Below, one piece after another: positions 21,579 to 33,500 of a DNA stretch of 64,000 nt. The notes below the pieces were generated by a model, which was not told the origin of the DNA, made no database searches, and saw only the letters and a list, made by a program, of their open reading frames with translations. The stretch is from Halichondria panicea (lineage: Eukaryota; Porifera; Demospongiae; Suberitida; Halichondriidae). The position numbers and the translations under genes were made by a program. The first letter of the stretch is position 1; every line of letters starts with the position of its first letter. The stretch is taken from the NCBI RefSeq assembly GCF_963675165.1, contig NC_087392.1, positions 3,177,001 to 3,241,000 on the forward strand, given 5' to 3'.

Positions 21579-22100
21579 AACTAGAGCACTAAAGTGCAAA
21601 CCCTTGGCTGGTGATATGATTACAAAGAAACTATGTACCAGAAGAACTAGGTATAGTGACTGAGCTGTCTAGCACAGCACTGACTCAGAACTAAACCAGA
21701 CTACAGAGAGAGAGACATGCTGAAACATTTGAGAACAGAGTTTTAGTGGTACATAGATATATGCACTGTGGACTAGAATCACAGCAAAGAAGCCTGGAGT
21801 CTCAGAGAAGTATGGCTCCTGGAGTAGGATCCCAGAGTCAGCTAACAGAGATAACATCCAGTCACAATTCTAGCTTTCTATTGTAGTGACCCTTTTCCAT
21901 TGTTTCTGGTACGGGATCACTTCATCTGCAAGTAATAAAGCCAACAGTGTAGCTAGCTCAACGTGCAAGTTCAAGCTTAGCTTTTATTCGACAACGAAGC
22001 TTTAACATCAAAATCTGCCACTATTAAAACTAATAACTTGTTGTGTGAAGGCTATCCATGCTGTAAACTCAGCGCTATGATATCCAGGTGAGAATACACA
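21579..22100. repeat. Dispersed repeat of about 525 bp
   Basis: From AACTAGAGCACTAAAGTGCA through CACTGTGGACTAGAATCACA, TTCTAGCTTTCTATTGTAGT and GGTACGGGATCA to GCTATGATATCCAGGTGAG this block is matched almost base for base at 54864-55395, and in inverted, rearranged form at 55735-56300. No gene recognised in any copy. Confidence 0.75.
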
Positions 22101-22323
22101 AACAAACAAACCAAAAGACTACTATACCCGTGGCCGCCCACGCGCGCCTCGGGTAATAAGCCAACAGACTTATACCCCGTGGCCACCTACGTTATAATTA
22201 TGTGTATCAGGTATAAAAGTGCTTGTTTGGCATTACGGTTTACTGAAGGCTTTTGAGTGTAAGGTGTAAGTAAGTCAGTGTATTGCATCATGTTTGTGTA
22301 CAGCAATGAACAAACACGTATTT

Positions 22324-23068
22324 TGTGGTTGACGAGAGGGTCACGCACCACCGCTACCGTATATGCATTGCGCCTACCAACAGGTCAAAGTGGCCACTTG
22401 GTAAACTCCCACCAGTGAATGGTTGCTCAATAGTAGCTGTTGCTGCGTAACAATTAATTATTTTTCTGCGAAGCGATTACCAGGGTTTCATGTAGTGGGG
22501 GGTGAACCTCCCCCCCCAAATGTTATAGAATAATGACATCATTACATTAGTATCGTCTCTGATGTGCAATATGTAACTAGATCGACTGTGATGCTGTGAT
22601 GCACTAGCATATAATAGGGTGTGTGGTCAAAACATGTGGGAGTGACCAAACATTTTTCAGCGTGTGTAAAACCTCCCCTAGATGAAACCCTGATTACCAC
22701 CACTGCACTTCGGATTAATAAGTGGTGCTGGTTTGGAACAACGCCCACCTATGAGTTTATGCCTGAAGTGTTGGCAAACGAGCTTTAATTTATGACAAGA
22801 ATCTTATAGAGCTCTAGCAGAACTTGGGTACTTTGTAAGTGGGCGTGGCCCTGGACCCAACACCATTTTAAGACTGGCAAAAGTACGGTGGTGGCAAAGA
22901 GAATCCCATGCAGTTGACTGTTTCACCACGCGGCAACCATTTTACTCCCAGGCAGTAACCATTTTACCGCTACGCAGTGGGAAATTTGCAAGGCGGCCAT
23001 GTCGACTTGTTGGCAGTGCGCAATGCACGCGGTAGCGGTGGCTAGCTGTGACCCTCTCGACCACCATA
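22324..23068. mobile_element. 745-bp element with 55-60-bp imperfect inverted ends and nested MITE
   Basis: The left arm (GAGAGGGTCACGCACCACCG, then CTACCG..TGCATTGCGC) is the imperfect complement of the right arm ending near 23068 (GTGACCCTCTCGACCACC). A CAGGG-type MITE (22491-22692) has inserted into it. No ORF for a transposase. Confidence 0.7.
22491..22692. mobile_element. MITE with CAGGGTTTCAT(C/G)TAG termini, 5-bp TSD
   Basis: Inverted ends CAGGGTTTCATGTAG and CTAGATGAAACCCTG enclose 202 bp. ATTAC flanks both sides, a 5-bp target duplication. A second full copy is at 58133-58350 (flanks GCTCC) and a left-truncated one ends at about 57173. The interior has inverted C/G runs next to the left end. 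Confidence 0.85.
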
Positions 23069-23184
23069 AACTGTGAGCAATCTATCTTTTTACAGGTATA
23101 GACATAATTACATGCCACATAAACAACGCTTTTTATGCTCGCAAAATTGAGAGAGGAAACGACATGGCATGTGGAGGAGTAATT

Positions 23185-23563
23185 CAGTGGCGTAGCCAGG
23201 GGGTGGCAAAGGGGACAAATGCCCCCCCTTTTTCTGGATCTCTACTACTCAGGTTAGTGTAGCTGATTATCTTGCTGAGCACTCCCTTTCTTCCGAATCT
23301 TGCTGCAGTTAGCTAGCTAGTAGGCAAGCAAAACGATTTAGTCTTTAAACTGTGAGCTATTCTGGTCTAAATCTATATACAAATCTTGTTCTTTGCTAAA
23401 CTATTCTTCTATGCAAATAAAACATCAGGCCACACCCAACTAGATAGAGAAGTCAATTATGACGTCATAATTAAGAGACGTGGCTTCCGGTCAAAATTTC
23501 GGCGCTGCGCGGCTGGTAGGTAGGTTTTGTCCCCTCTTCCAAAAAATCCTGGCTACGCTCCTG
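23185..23563. mobile_element. hAT-like MITE, CAGTGGCGTAGCCAGG ends
   Basis: CAGTGGCGTAGCCAGG at the left and CCTGGCTACGCTCCTG at the right are 16-bp inverted termini with two mismatches. This terminus is typical of hAT MITEs. The flanks GAGTAATT / AGTATTTT are only weakly alike, so the duplication is eroded. No coding capacity. Confidence 0.75.
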
Positions 23564-23805
23564 AGTATTTTCTCTTTTGCAAACTCAGCACTAGAGGATT
23601 ATATTTCACTTTCTGTAATGCTACAATACAGTCTTTTCAGAATGAGAGTGATGTCTATAATGGGTACACACCAAACTGAGGTTGACTTTTTGAGAATAGA
23701 CAAAAAGAATAATAGGCAAAAAAAGCATTAATTTGTCAAGGCCTACATGTGGGTACGCAATAATTATCATGATGGGTATGTTTTTAACATATCCTGAGAA
23801 GCACT

Positions 23806-24002
23806 TAGTTGGGCGTGGCTCGACCATCCCCTGACGGGAGGTCGGGTTGCAAGCCTATCTGGGATTTGTTCTGCGCCACTATAGTGGCGCCCTACCAAAT
23901 TGCAGCATTTTTCACGTGCTTGGTTAAAGTTCAACACAACAAATCCCAGATAAGCTTGCAACCCGACCTCCCGTCAGGGGACGGTCGAGCCACGCCCAAC
24001 TA
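23806..24002. mobile_element. Mutator-type MITE with long inverted arms and perfect 9-bp TSD
   Basis: A 197-bp element with almost perfect inverted arms of about 75 bp (TAGTTGGGCGTGGCTCGACC start; right end is its complement, then CCCCTGACGGGAGGTCGGGT on both sides). AGAAGCACT occurs at 23797-23805 and again at 24003-24011, directly at both borders. A 9-bp duplication with long inverted ends is the hallmark of Mutator-like elements. The high arm identity suggests a young insertion. Confidence 0.88.
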
Positions 24003-24011
24003 AGAAGCACT

Positions 24012-24503
24012 CACCCTGTGTCGCATATATCCTCAGTCTATGTCACCTAGCTAAATCACCTCTAAGATAGCAACATCTCTAATTGCACCGGGCGAACTGA
24101 GTGCTATTTATCTTGGCACCAGTGCGTGCGCGTATTATAAGTTTACTAATGTACTACATCATAATCTAGTATAGCTTTACCAAGATAACACTCTCTGTCT
24201 TTGTCAGTTTTGACATCCTCCCAGTCAAATTGATCTTTCCCTCCTCTAGTCCCTCCCCTGGTTGGGTGATGTATCCCAGCACACATGGCAAATTCTTGTG
24301 TCTCTAGCTAGCTAGCTCTCGATCTCATGAGCTAGCTCTGTACTAAAAGATGTACCGGGGTGTAAAGCGATATGGCCCTTTGGGGCTCCCCCCAGTTTTG
24401 GGGCCCCGGGGTCTAAAACTCTAGCGATTTGGAACCCCCCACGGCCCTATTTCCCATAGATTTCTACACTATCTACATAGTGTAGGTAGGTATGTACGTA
24501 CGT
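24012..24503. other. Sequence upstream of GTF3A
   Basis: The expected site of the GTF3A promoter and 5' UTR. It contains CTAGCTAG runs and a GC-rich self-complementary block (about 24375-24450, GGGGCTCCCCCC / GGGGCCCCGGGG). I see no clear TATA box and no further coding exon. Confidence 0.4.
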
Positions 24504-27500
24504 ATGGCATCACACCTGTGTGATTTCCCTGGATGCCTTAAATCCTTTCCTAAACTGTGGAGGTTAAGAGAACATCAATGTTCAGCACACACAGGAGAGG
24601 TAGTGCATAGTGCATAGAATTAAAAATGTAAATTAGCACTACTTTTTTTGTAATTTCTTCTGCATAGCGTCCATTTCTATGTAAGGAACCAGGCTGTGGA
24701 AAATCGTTCATTCGGGCATACCATTTAAAGAGACACAATGTCTCCCATCTTACTACGAAGCCTGAGTTCAGGTACGTACCATATTCATTTTTACGATGAT
24801 CTTTTCCATATCAGTGACCTACAATGTATATAATTATATTAATTATAATTATGTAGGCTACATAATTATAATTTCTTGCAGGTGTACTTCAGACGGTTGT
24901 AACAGAGTGTATTCTTTGCTACAAAACCTTCGAAAACATGAGAAAACTCACAAAAATCCCTTGCCTTACAAGGTAAGTGATGTCACTAGTACCGTATTAC
25001 TAGAATATTTTGCTGGTGAAAACCTTTGCAAATGAGCCAAATCAGCAGAAAATTTGACCCTTTGCGATCTAACTATTGCGTTCTGGCAAGGATCGTGTGC
25101 ATTTACTAGTGACATAGATATAAGAAGGAAAGGGATGGGAAACGCTACGTAAATAGCATTGACGATCTGCGTTTCAGTCAATGTTTTCTTCTTTATTTCC
25201 TCCAACCCATGCTTTTAGCTAGTACTAGGCTATAAACTAGCTACTGAGCTCCATGTATTAGCAATGGCTAGTGGAACAGTCACAACAAGGTAGCAGCAAT
25301 AGTTAGTGAGACCCTCCAAGCAGTAAAAAGCAGCTTGGACAGGCAAATTCTTGAGAGGAGCTCTGTCTGTACCGTTGAGTATTCCAGTACAGTCACAGAC
25401 ATGATAGAGAATTATGGAAATGTAGCAAAGTTCTGTCGTAAATTACGATACGATGAACCAACTATCAATGAGACATTTACCTACATTCAATCATTGATGT
25501 AACTTTCTAAATGGGTATACACAAAAAGTCTGCTTTTAAAAACCAGCTTACTAAGACAAAAATGAACATTACTTACCAACCTAAAGCCAAGTGGCTTTGA
25601 TTTTACTTGCATACAATGCCCAGCTACTTAAGAAAGAGGGAATCATTAATATTTTGGGCTGTAGTCACAAGCCTCTCCTTGTAGAAGGTACACAATTAAA
25701 GCCACTAGATAGAGCTGAAACGATAATACAACACTCAAAAAACTGCCTTTGAAAGTTTTCAAGCTCTTGGTGAGATACACAACGCTTCTATATGATGCAC
25801 AGTAGGTGTGGATGCTCGCAGCACAGTACTAAGAGTCCCAGTGGGGAGCTATGAATGATAGTAATAACATTTCCCGCTGGGTTGGCGGGGTGTCTAGAGC
25901 CAAAACACGGATCAACCTTTTGGCATTACACAGAAGTTATTGTGCGCACGTGCTCCGTTTCCCATCCCTCTCCTTCTTATATCTATGCTAGTAATAATTT
26001 AGGTTTTGCGGATTTTATTGTTGCGAATTGATCAACGATCGCAAAGTTTGCAAATTTTTTATGCTCGCAAAACATTCTAGTAATACGGTAGGTGACACTA
26101 CTCTGTCGCTTATTTTTATGCTTCAAGGTGTAGCCGCACAAGAAATATGGTAAACCTGAGTGTGTGTGTGTGTGTGTTCCAGTATAGATTTAAGAGTTAG
26201 AGGGATAGGAAACGGAGTGGTGCACGTGAGGATTTTACATTGAATCTGCAGTGGAGCCTCGAAAACTATCCGCGTTACGCCTATGAACGAGGCTCTTAAG
26301 CAACTTTTTTGCCGGGTAACTCCCTCAAAATAAGACAGTTGTGTTTCCTCAAGACATCGTCTCTTTCAGCAATTTATATCACGCCTAGTCCATGAGTACT
26401 TGCTAATGACTGACCACACCCAGTAAAAAGAGACTTTCCAATAAAGTTATAAGTTCCTAAGGCTGTTTTGGAACGTGTAACGTGTAAGCGTGCTGGTTAT
26501 GACTACTACAATAGGTATAAACTTTGAAATATAAGTGAGTTTCACGGACTAAGCACAGTTACTTGTAGTTTATTATACACTGAGTGTAGAAATAGGAATT
26601 GTTGTGATGGCCTCGATTAAACCGCAGCATAGCGCGGATGTTACTCGAGAATACTAATCTTTTCCTATCCCTCTAACTCTTCATTCTATGGTTCCAGCAA
26701 TGCTGACAGCTTCTATAATTATAGGCTTCTAGCCACGTTTTTTTGGACTTTGATTCGTGAATTTCAAACTTTCCTGAGTTTTGGCTAGTATTACTTACAG
26801 TGAAGGCTGTTACAGTCTCTTCAGAATTGTTCGTAGCATCACTATGTTTGCATAGACTTTCTATTCAACTTATGAGTTAGCCTTATATAAACTAAAACAC
26901 TAGCTATTCGTTCAAAAAAGCTATTCGAATAAAAAAAAAAATTCAAAACCGTATACTGCCAGAAGTAGCAGCCTTTGTGAACTCTGACCTCTTTGCAAAT
27001 CTACCCCCTTTTGATCATCCATTGACAGGAAGTCTATCGATCTATGCCTATCCTATACTGTGTTACCACGTATAATTGATCACTGCTACCAGCGTTAAGG
27101 ACAACTACGGACTCATTCGCCTATCAAAATGTAGCTCTTTCCTATAGCTCATCTATTCTGTAAGTTTGATCTGTCTGCATGATAAGAGGGTGGGGCTGGC
27201 TACTGGTTGCTCAGCTATAGTCTAGTTGCACCACATGGTCGAGGTTATCTAGTAGGTAGCTAGCAGTATTATTTTAATATAACTGTTGTGTGTGATATAT
27301 TTTGATATATGTACTGTAGACTTTTTTTTTAAATAATCATAATTCCTGGATCAGCCTCTGCTAAGTGTGTTATAAAGTTTTTATTGCTGATCATGAATCA
27401 AAACCCTGTTCAAGCTAACTTTCAGATTAGAAATGCTACCTAGTTTCGATCTGCACTTTTGAGATGGCTGAATGACTTAATTGTAAAAGTTCCAATAATC

Positions 27501-30500
27501 CGACAACAGTTCAACAGATGATACTTGCCTTAGTCTTATAGTATAGTCCTTCTCGAGAAGAAATCCCAGAAGCGTCTTGAAACGTCAAGAATATGGTTGT
27601 GAGACACAACACCACCGAGGGTTTAGCACTTCATATTGACTTAATTTGTGTGTGATATATTTTATCTTACATGTAGTGTGATGTTGACAGTTGTGAAAGA
27701 GCTTTCAAGAAGCACTCACAGCTGCACATACACAAATCACGGCATTCTGGAGATATAAAACCATTCAGGTATGTTCTCCCATGTATTATATTTTTGTAGC
27801 ATGTGCATTTGAGTAGGTGTTCTGAAGACGGATGCACTGCTAGTTTTGTTTGGCCTAGTGAACTTCGGAAGCACAAGAAATCTCACAAAGGTTTGAATGC
27901 CTTCTTAACTCAACAACCCCTCGATATGTCTGTTCGTAGAATACACTTGCCCTGCAAAGAATTGTGATGTGGTATGTCGTAGATGGACTGACATGAGAGA
28001 GCATGCTTCTTCCCATAGGGTAGTTCATGGTAAGCTCTTGGTATGAAAGGTCAATTTTGCAAAAGGATTTGCTTCAACCCTCCCCCATGTACCTGTGTTT
28101 CTAAAGTGGTTGTTAAGTCCTGGGATTTTGTGCAGCAAAGCTTCAATACACAAACGACTCGTGGCTACTTGTTATATGAGTGTGGCTGCTATGTGATCTC
28201 ATTCCACGCGTACAGGTAACGTGGCTGACTAGATGGGCATGGTATCATATATGATACATTGGGTTGCGCGAATATTTTAACACAAATGAAGCGACTTTGA
28301 CTACCTTTACCTGTAGTGCAAGCAGCAACTAAAAAATAACTATTGCTCAACCTTACGAATATTTTGCCTCCCCGGAAATTACCTGCTCTATTGGTATTGT
28401 GTTCTATCACATCAACTACGATAAGACTAGTATTGTTTTTTTTATCAAAGGTGTTTCCCATGCACATAAAGCACCACAAGGGGACTGATGCCACATTGAG
28501 CTGTTGCAACCCAACTTTTATAATTATATCTGTAGCTTGCTATCTATTAGCAATGTCATTCACTAATGTACGTATAATTATATTGCTGTCTTCTCTTCTA
28601 TCTTCTGTCTTCTCTTCTTGAAACTGCATTTACTCCTGTTACCAAAAAAGAGAGGCGACGTACTAGACCACAAAAACATTAGGCTATATACATTTAGTTT
28701 AAATATGTAGACTAGTGAGATTGGCCAAGAACGGGTTAGTTAATATAATTATTTATAGCGGGTAATTTCTAGGGGTAAAAACATTTGTGGTTGAGAAATA
28801 TTTAGTGGATGTTATCGTCGTGGTTGCTGCTTGCACTTGCAGGTAATATCGCTGCATTTGTGGGTAATATATTTGTGCTCAGAGATTCAACTACGAAACC
28901 CCCCCCTCGAAAAATCCACTGTATGGTAATTATATAGCAATAAACAGCTTGCATTTGGTTTGTTTGGCTAACAAGGATCATCCAGGCATTCCGTATACAT
29001 GTAGGTCTGAGTATCATCAGTAGTACAATTAATACCTGTCAAAGGTCTGGAAACTTTTTAGTAAAATGCTCTATGTTTAATCTGCGCAGACAAGAGTTCG
29101 TAGGCTAGTATAGAAGCCGAAGTATCCCGGAGAATGGGCATGCATAGACTGGTTTAGAGATGTGTGCGTATTTCTTGGCTTATTGACTAAGAGAGCTATA
29201 TATATTATACATGTCAATTTGTCCACAACTCTGGTCATGCATTCACGTCACTGCAATTTTGTTGTATTTCCAGTCCACCTACATTGATATAATTATATTG
29301 ACCTGCATTCATGCACCCATTATTGTGTACCGTATAGCGGGTATATTTCGAGGGTATAAATGTTAATGGTTTTCGCTGATCAAGCGTCTACCGCGAACAT
29401 TATTTATACCCTAGTATCACATGCATGCATGCTGCAGAAAGGCTGCTCTTCCGCAAAAATTAAATCCGTGAAAATTACACTTGAAATATACCCGCTGTGC
29501 AGTAATTAACAAGCATAGGCCCCTATTGGTATGTACATTTGGCTCTCGCTCATTTATGTTTTTTCTTGCTAATTCTGGTATTAACAAAGAAACTGCAAAT
29601 GTTTTTGTGGTATAGGTAGTTAACACTAGAAGTCCCTTTTCTAGTCACGATTAATAAAACAAATCATTTATCGTACCTGCTCAACCAATTTGCAGCATGC
29701 ATTTATGTGCTTGAATGATCACTCAGAGTCTACTTCTCCCCCAGATTGCAAGCTATGTGGGAAAACCTTTAAAAAGAGAAACCTAGTAAGTCGCAATTAT
29801 AGTTATAGGGTTATTTAGCCTTTTTGTTTGGAAGTCTTGGAGTGTATGAGAGCTATAATTGTATCTCTTGTTTACTGTGTGTTATTTGCAACGAACATTG
29901 TCCATGCATTAAAGCGTTTAGTTGCCTTTGATTTAGAGTATGCCTGCCAAATCTGGCTTACCTGACCTATCCTAGATGTAGATGGCTACCCACCCTCAGC
30001 CAATATGGATTGCTGTTGTGTATTATATGCATTCTTACACGTATCGGTCCTTTTAATTTATGGGTGGTTAGATAGTGTGTACTCTTGATTGGTTTTGTTG
30101 ATGCCCTGCAGCTCAAGATTCATTCAAGATCGCACTCTGATAATCGCTGCTTGCTTGTGTGTGATTGGGAGAGGTGTGGTAGGACCTACACTACAGTGAG
30201 TTTGTGTTTTTATATAGTGACTAAAAGTGATTCTCACTGAGAATTATAACATACACGTATAAATCTATGACGTCTTCATTATTATGAGCTGACATGTGGA
30301 GTTTTAAACTGTATATTTATGTGTTAATTATTCAGCATCATTCCTAGGCTGCATATAAATACGCCATCTTGTTCAATGTCCATCCTTTTTGACACTCCCC
30401 TGTTACTTGTGACGACCGATACCAACTGTGTAGCATCTAGCAAATAACGACAAGATCATTTGTGATGTCACAAATCATCATTGCTTAATTACATCACAAA

Positions 30501-33500
30501 CTTAGGTATGTGTGCAAGAAAGACTGCGCTGCTCTAAAACGAAATAGTTCCTCTAAACTACACTAGTGTAATACTTAGGCTCCTTCACAGGCCTTGCTAC
30601 TGACTGCTTGCGCGAGCGTTGGATATTTTCCCCTTAAAATTTCCCAACAGAAAACAATTAATATGTATGTATCCAGACAAAGAATACAAATTCAGTTATT
30701 AATTAAAATTAATAATTATGTCATACACAGAGCTATATACCGTATAGCGGGTAATTTTCGGGGGACAAAATATTCGTGGTTCAGCAATATTGAGACATTT
30801 CGTGGGTAATATTTTTGTGGTTGCTGCTTGGATTGTAGGTAAAGGTAGGCAAGGTCGCTTCATTCGTGGGTAAAATATTCGTGGTCAGACCTCGAACCAC
30901 GAAAACCACGAATATTTTGCCCCCACGAAAATTACCCGCTATACGGTAGCCTGTAGGTTTGTAGGGCAGTTATTTTCTTATTATATGTAGACTTTCACTA
31001 AGGTTGGGCGTGGCCTGTCCATATAGGATATTGTCAGCTTTCACTTCGTTCAGACGATTGTCATCTACACTGTTGCAGGCTGTGAGTTTGTTAGCAAGGT
31101 ATAGCTATCAGAATGCTATCAGATGGGCTGACCTTCAATCAAACTTTCTATCTACTTCCTTCAATCCCCTTCTGTTCGTTGTGACGTCATTGTTTTACTG
31201 ACCATAATTATACGTTGTTATCCAAAGCCCCCAAATACCGGGGTGAGATTGGCGCATGCGAAAGCAGTCATATTACCAGGCCGTCACTCTTACATGTAGA
31301 AAGAAGTGCGGCCTGGGATCAAGGCTATTGTAGTACATGACTGATGCTTCTCAAAAGTTGTATGCCTAACATTATTTGCCACCACAAAACAAGTATTTCT
31401 CCGAACCTACTATAAACTTCTACTGACACCATTCATGTACTCAAAAAATGGGCTAGTTCTTGTCTAAAATATTTTCGTCGAACTGTATCTCCAGCCATTT
31501 CGTATGATGTACCGGGTAGTGGTCCAAAGTAAGTCTAGTTATGTTTTCTTGGATTTTATTTTCATTCATGGATTTGCAGGGTATCATACAGGAAAAGTAG
31601 GGGAAGTCACCAGAACATTATGGTTATATCTGTTATTTCAATACCCTAAGCCTCCTTCACAGGCCTCTAATGAAGAAGAAGAGGCCTGCTACTGATCGTT
31701 TGTGCATGCGCAAAATTATTGGATATTTTCCATGTGTAGCTATCAGATGGGCTAGAAACCTTTACTTCTATCTACTTCCTTCAACCCACTTCTGTTCGTT
31801 GTGATGTCATTGTTTTACTGAGGATACACCAAAAGTCCCCAGTTTCTGGGGATTAAGTGGCGCATGTGCAAGCAGTCGATACCAGGCCCATCTCAGAGGA
31901 AGTGTGGCCTGTTAGACAATAAGTATGTAACACCGCCAGCTATTGAAACCTTAGGACATGCCTGGAAAATAAGGTGGTCTTAGGTGAATTCTGGTAGGTT
32001 TTGGGGTTGCCTTTGTACTCAGTCATACAACTGATATGCCTGAATGCAATTTTAGGGGGGGTGGGGGGAATTGGAGCCATTCCCCCCTGTATGTCACCCT
32101 GATTTGCTAATGCTTTGTTCTCGAGTTATGCCTACTTTTCCTTACTTAGAATGTTATTGCAGCCTTTTCCGAAGAGTGCGTAGCAAAACTTGTCCATGGA
32201 GTGTTGCTACTGCACTTAGTATTAGCTCTGCACTAGTAGTAGCTGCAAGAGTGAGAAGAGAGCTGCAAGGCTGTACTGTATACTGATACAGCCATTAATT
32301 TTACACTTCGTACTTTTGGCATCCTTCTTTCATGGTCAATCATTTCCCATTCTTTGAGTTTGAGCAAAATTACTGTATGATATCTGTGTGTGTTAGCAAT
32401 AGCTAGTAGCTGTAGCTTTTATGTTATGTAGCTTTGACACATCCACCGCGGGGCTTTCATTTGAGTATGCTGACAGACTTTTGTTTACCAGGCGCACAAA
32501 TCATTACATTTTTAGCTTAAGATAAATCTGTGTGTAGTGATTATGCCATTAGTGTTGTATTGTGAAAAGAAGTTAGCGTTGAATCAATGCAATCTTGTAA
32601 TAGTTATGTGAACATTTATTCGTGTGTATACTGTGTATTTAATGTTTTTGACACATTGCCTGACATGATTGATCACTGGTTCATTGATTGAAGGAATGAT
32701 AGTATGCGAATAATGTTATGATATTGAACCAAGCAGTCCACTCCTCCTAATAAGGGCTGAATACCTAGGTGGACGCTTTAGTTGAAGGAAATAGCTGGCA
32801 TTTTAACTAGTCTCTCTGAGACATCACGGGAGTTTGTTTACTTCCTGTTTGTTTCCATGGGTGCGAAGCATGGAATTTTGTTTAGGATTGATTACCTTTT
32901 CTAAAGTTGAGTCAAGGTATAGAGATCGATACAGCGATTTGTCCACTGATTGTGGAATTGCTGGTTCTAGTAAACGTTCTATACGACTAGAATTCTTATA
33001 CATGTACAGGGAACTATAAACTTATATTCCACATTCATACAATTGAGCCATGTACCCTTTAGATCTACACACATTCTACATATCATGGTATTTGTAGCAA
33101 AGTTATGTATCAACCAGAGTTCTTGTTTATCAACTGTCTGTATAATGTTAACTCAGATGTACTCATGCATGTTTTGATGTGTCACTGTTTTGCAAACTCC
33201 ACCGCTGGTGCTTAATAATTGTGTGCTAACGTTTCTTCCTACCCCTCCTTGTTAACGTGTGTAGGCCACTGCGAGTTATAGTAGTCTGTTAGTGCGTCGT
33301 CTATTTGTGTGTATTTTAAGTCTTCTCACGTGGTTGAAAAAGCTCTGCATTTACAGAATGGATATCCTTCATCAATCCTCAAATTAATTGCAGGTCAAAT
33401 TTTTTAAAAGCAGCTATAACTAAGATTCTTGTACCTGGCACGTTGGATAGAGCTACATGTAGCTTAATGCAACACGCACTCTTTACACATGTGCCACTAA

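Noticed and set aside
24375..24450. 5S rRNA-like or exonised 5S element upstream of GTF3A
   Set aside because: I looked because plant TFIIIA genes contain such an exon. The GC-rich block shows no internal control region that I recognise and no 5S-like fold.
28189..28509. 106-codon minus-strand ORF
   Set aside because: Part of its reading is the antisense of repeat sequence (AGNFRGGK-like words come from the GGTAATTTTCGGGG repeat family); no splice plan or domain.
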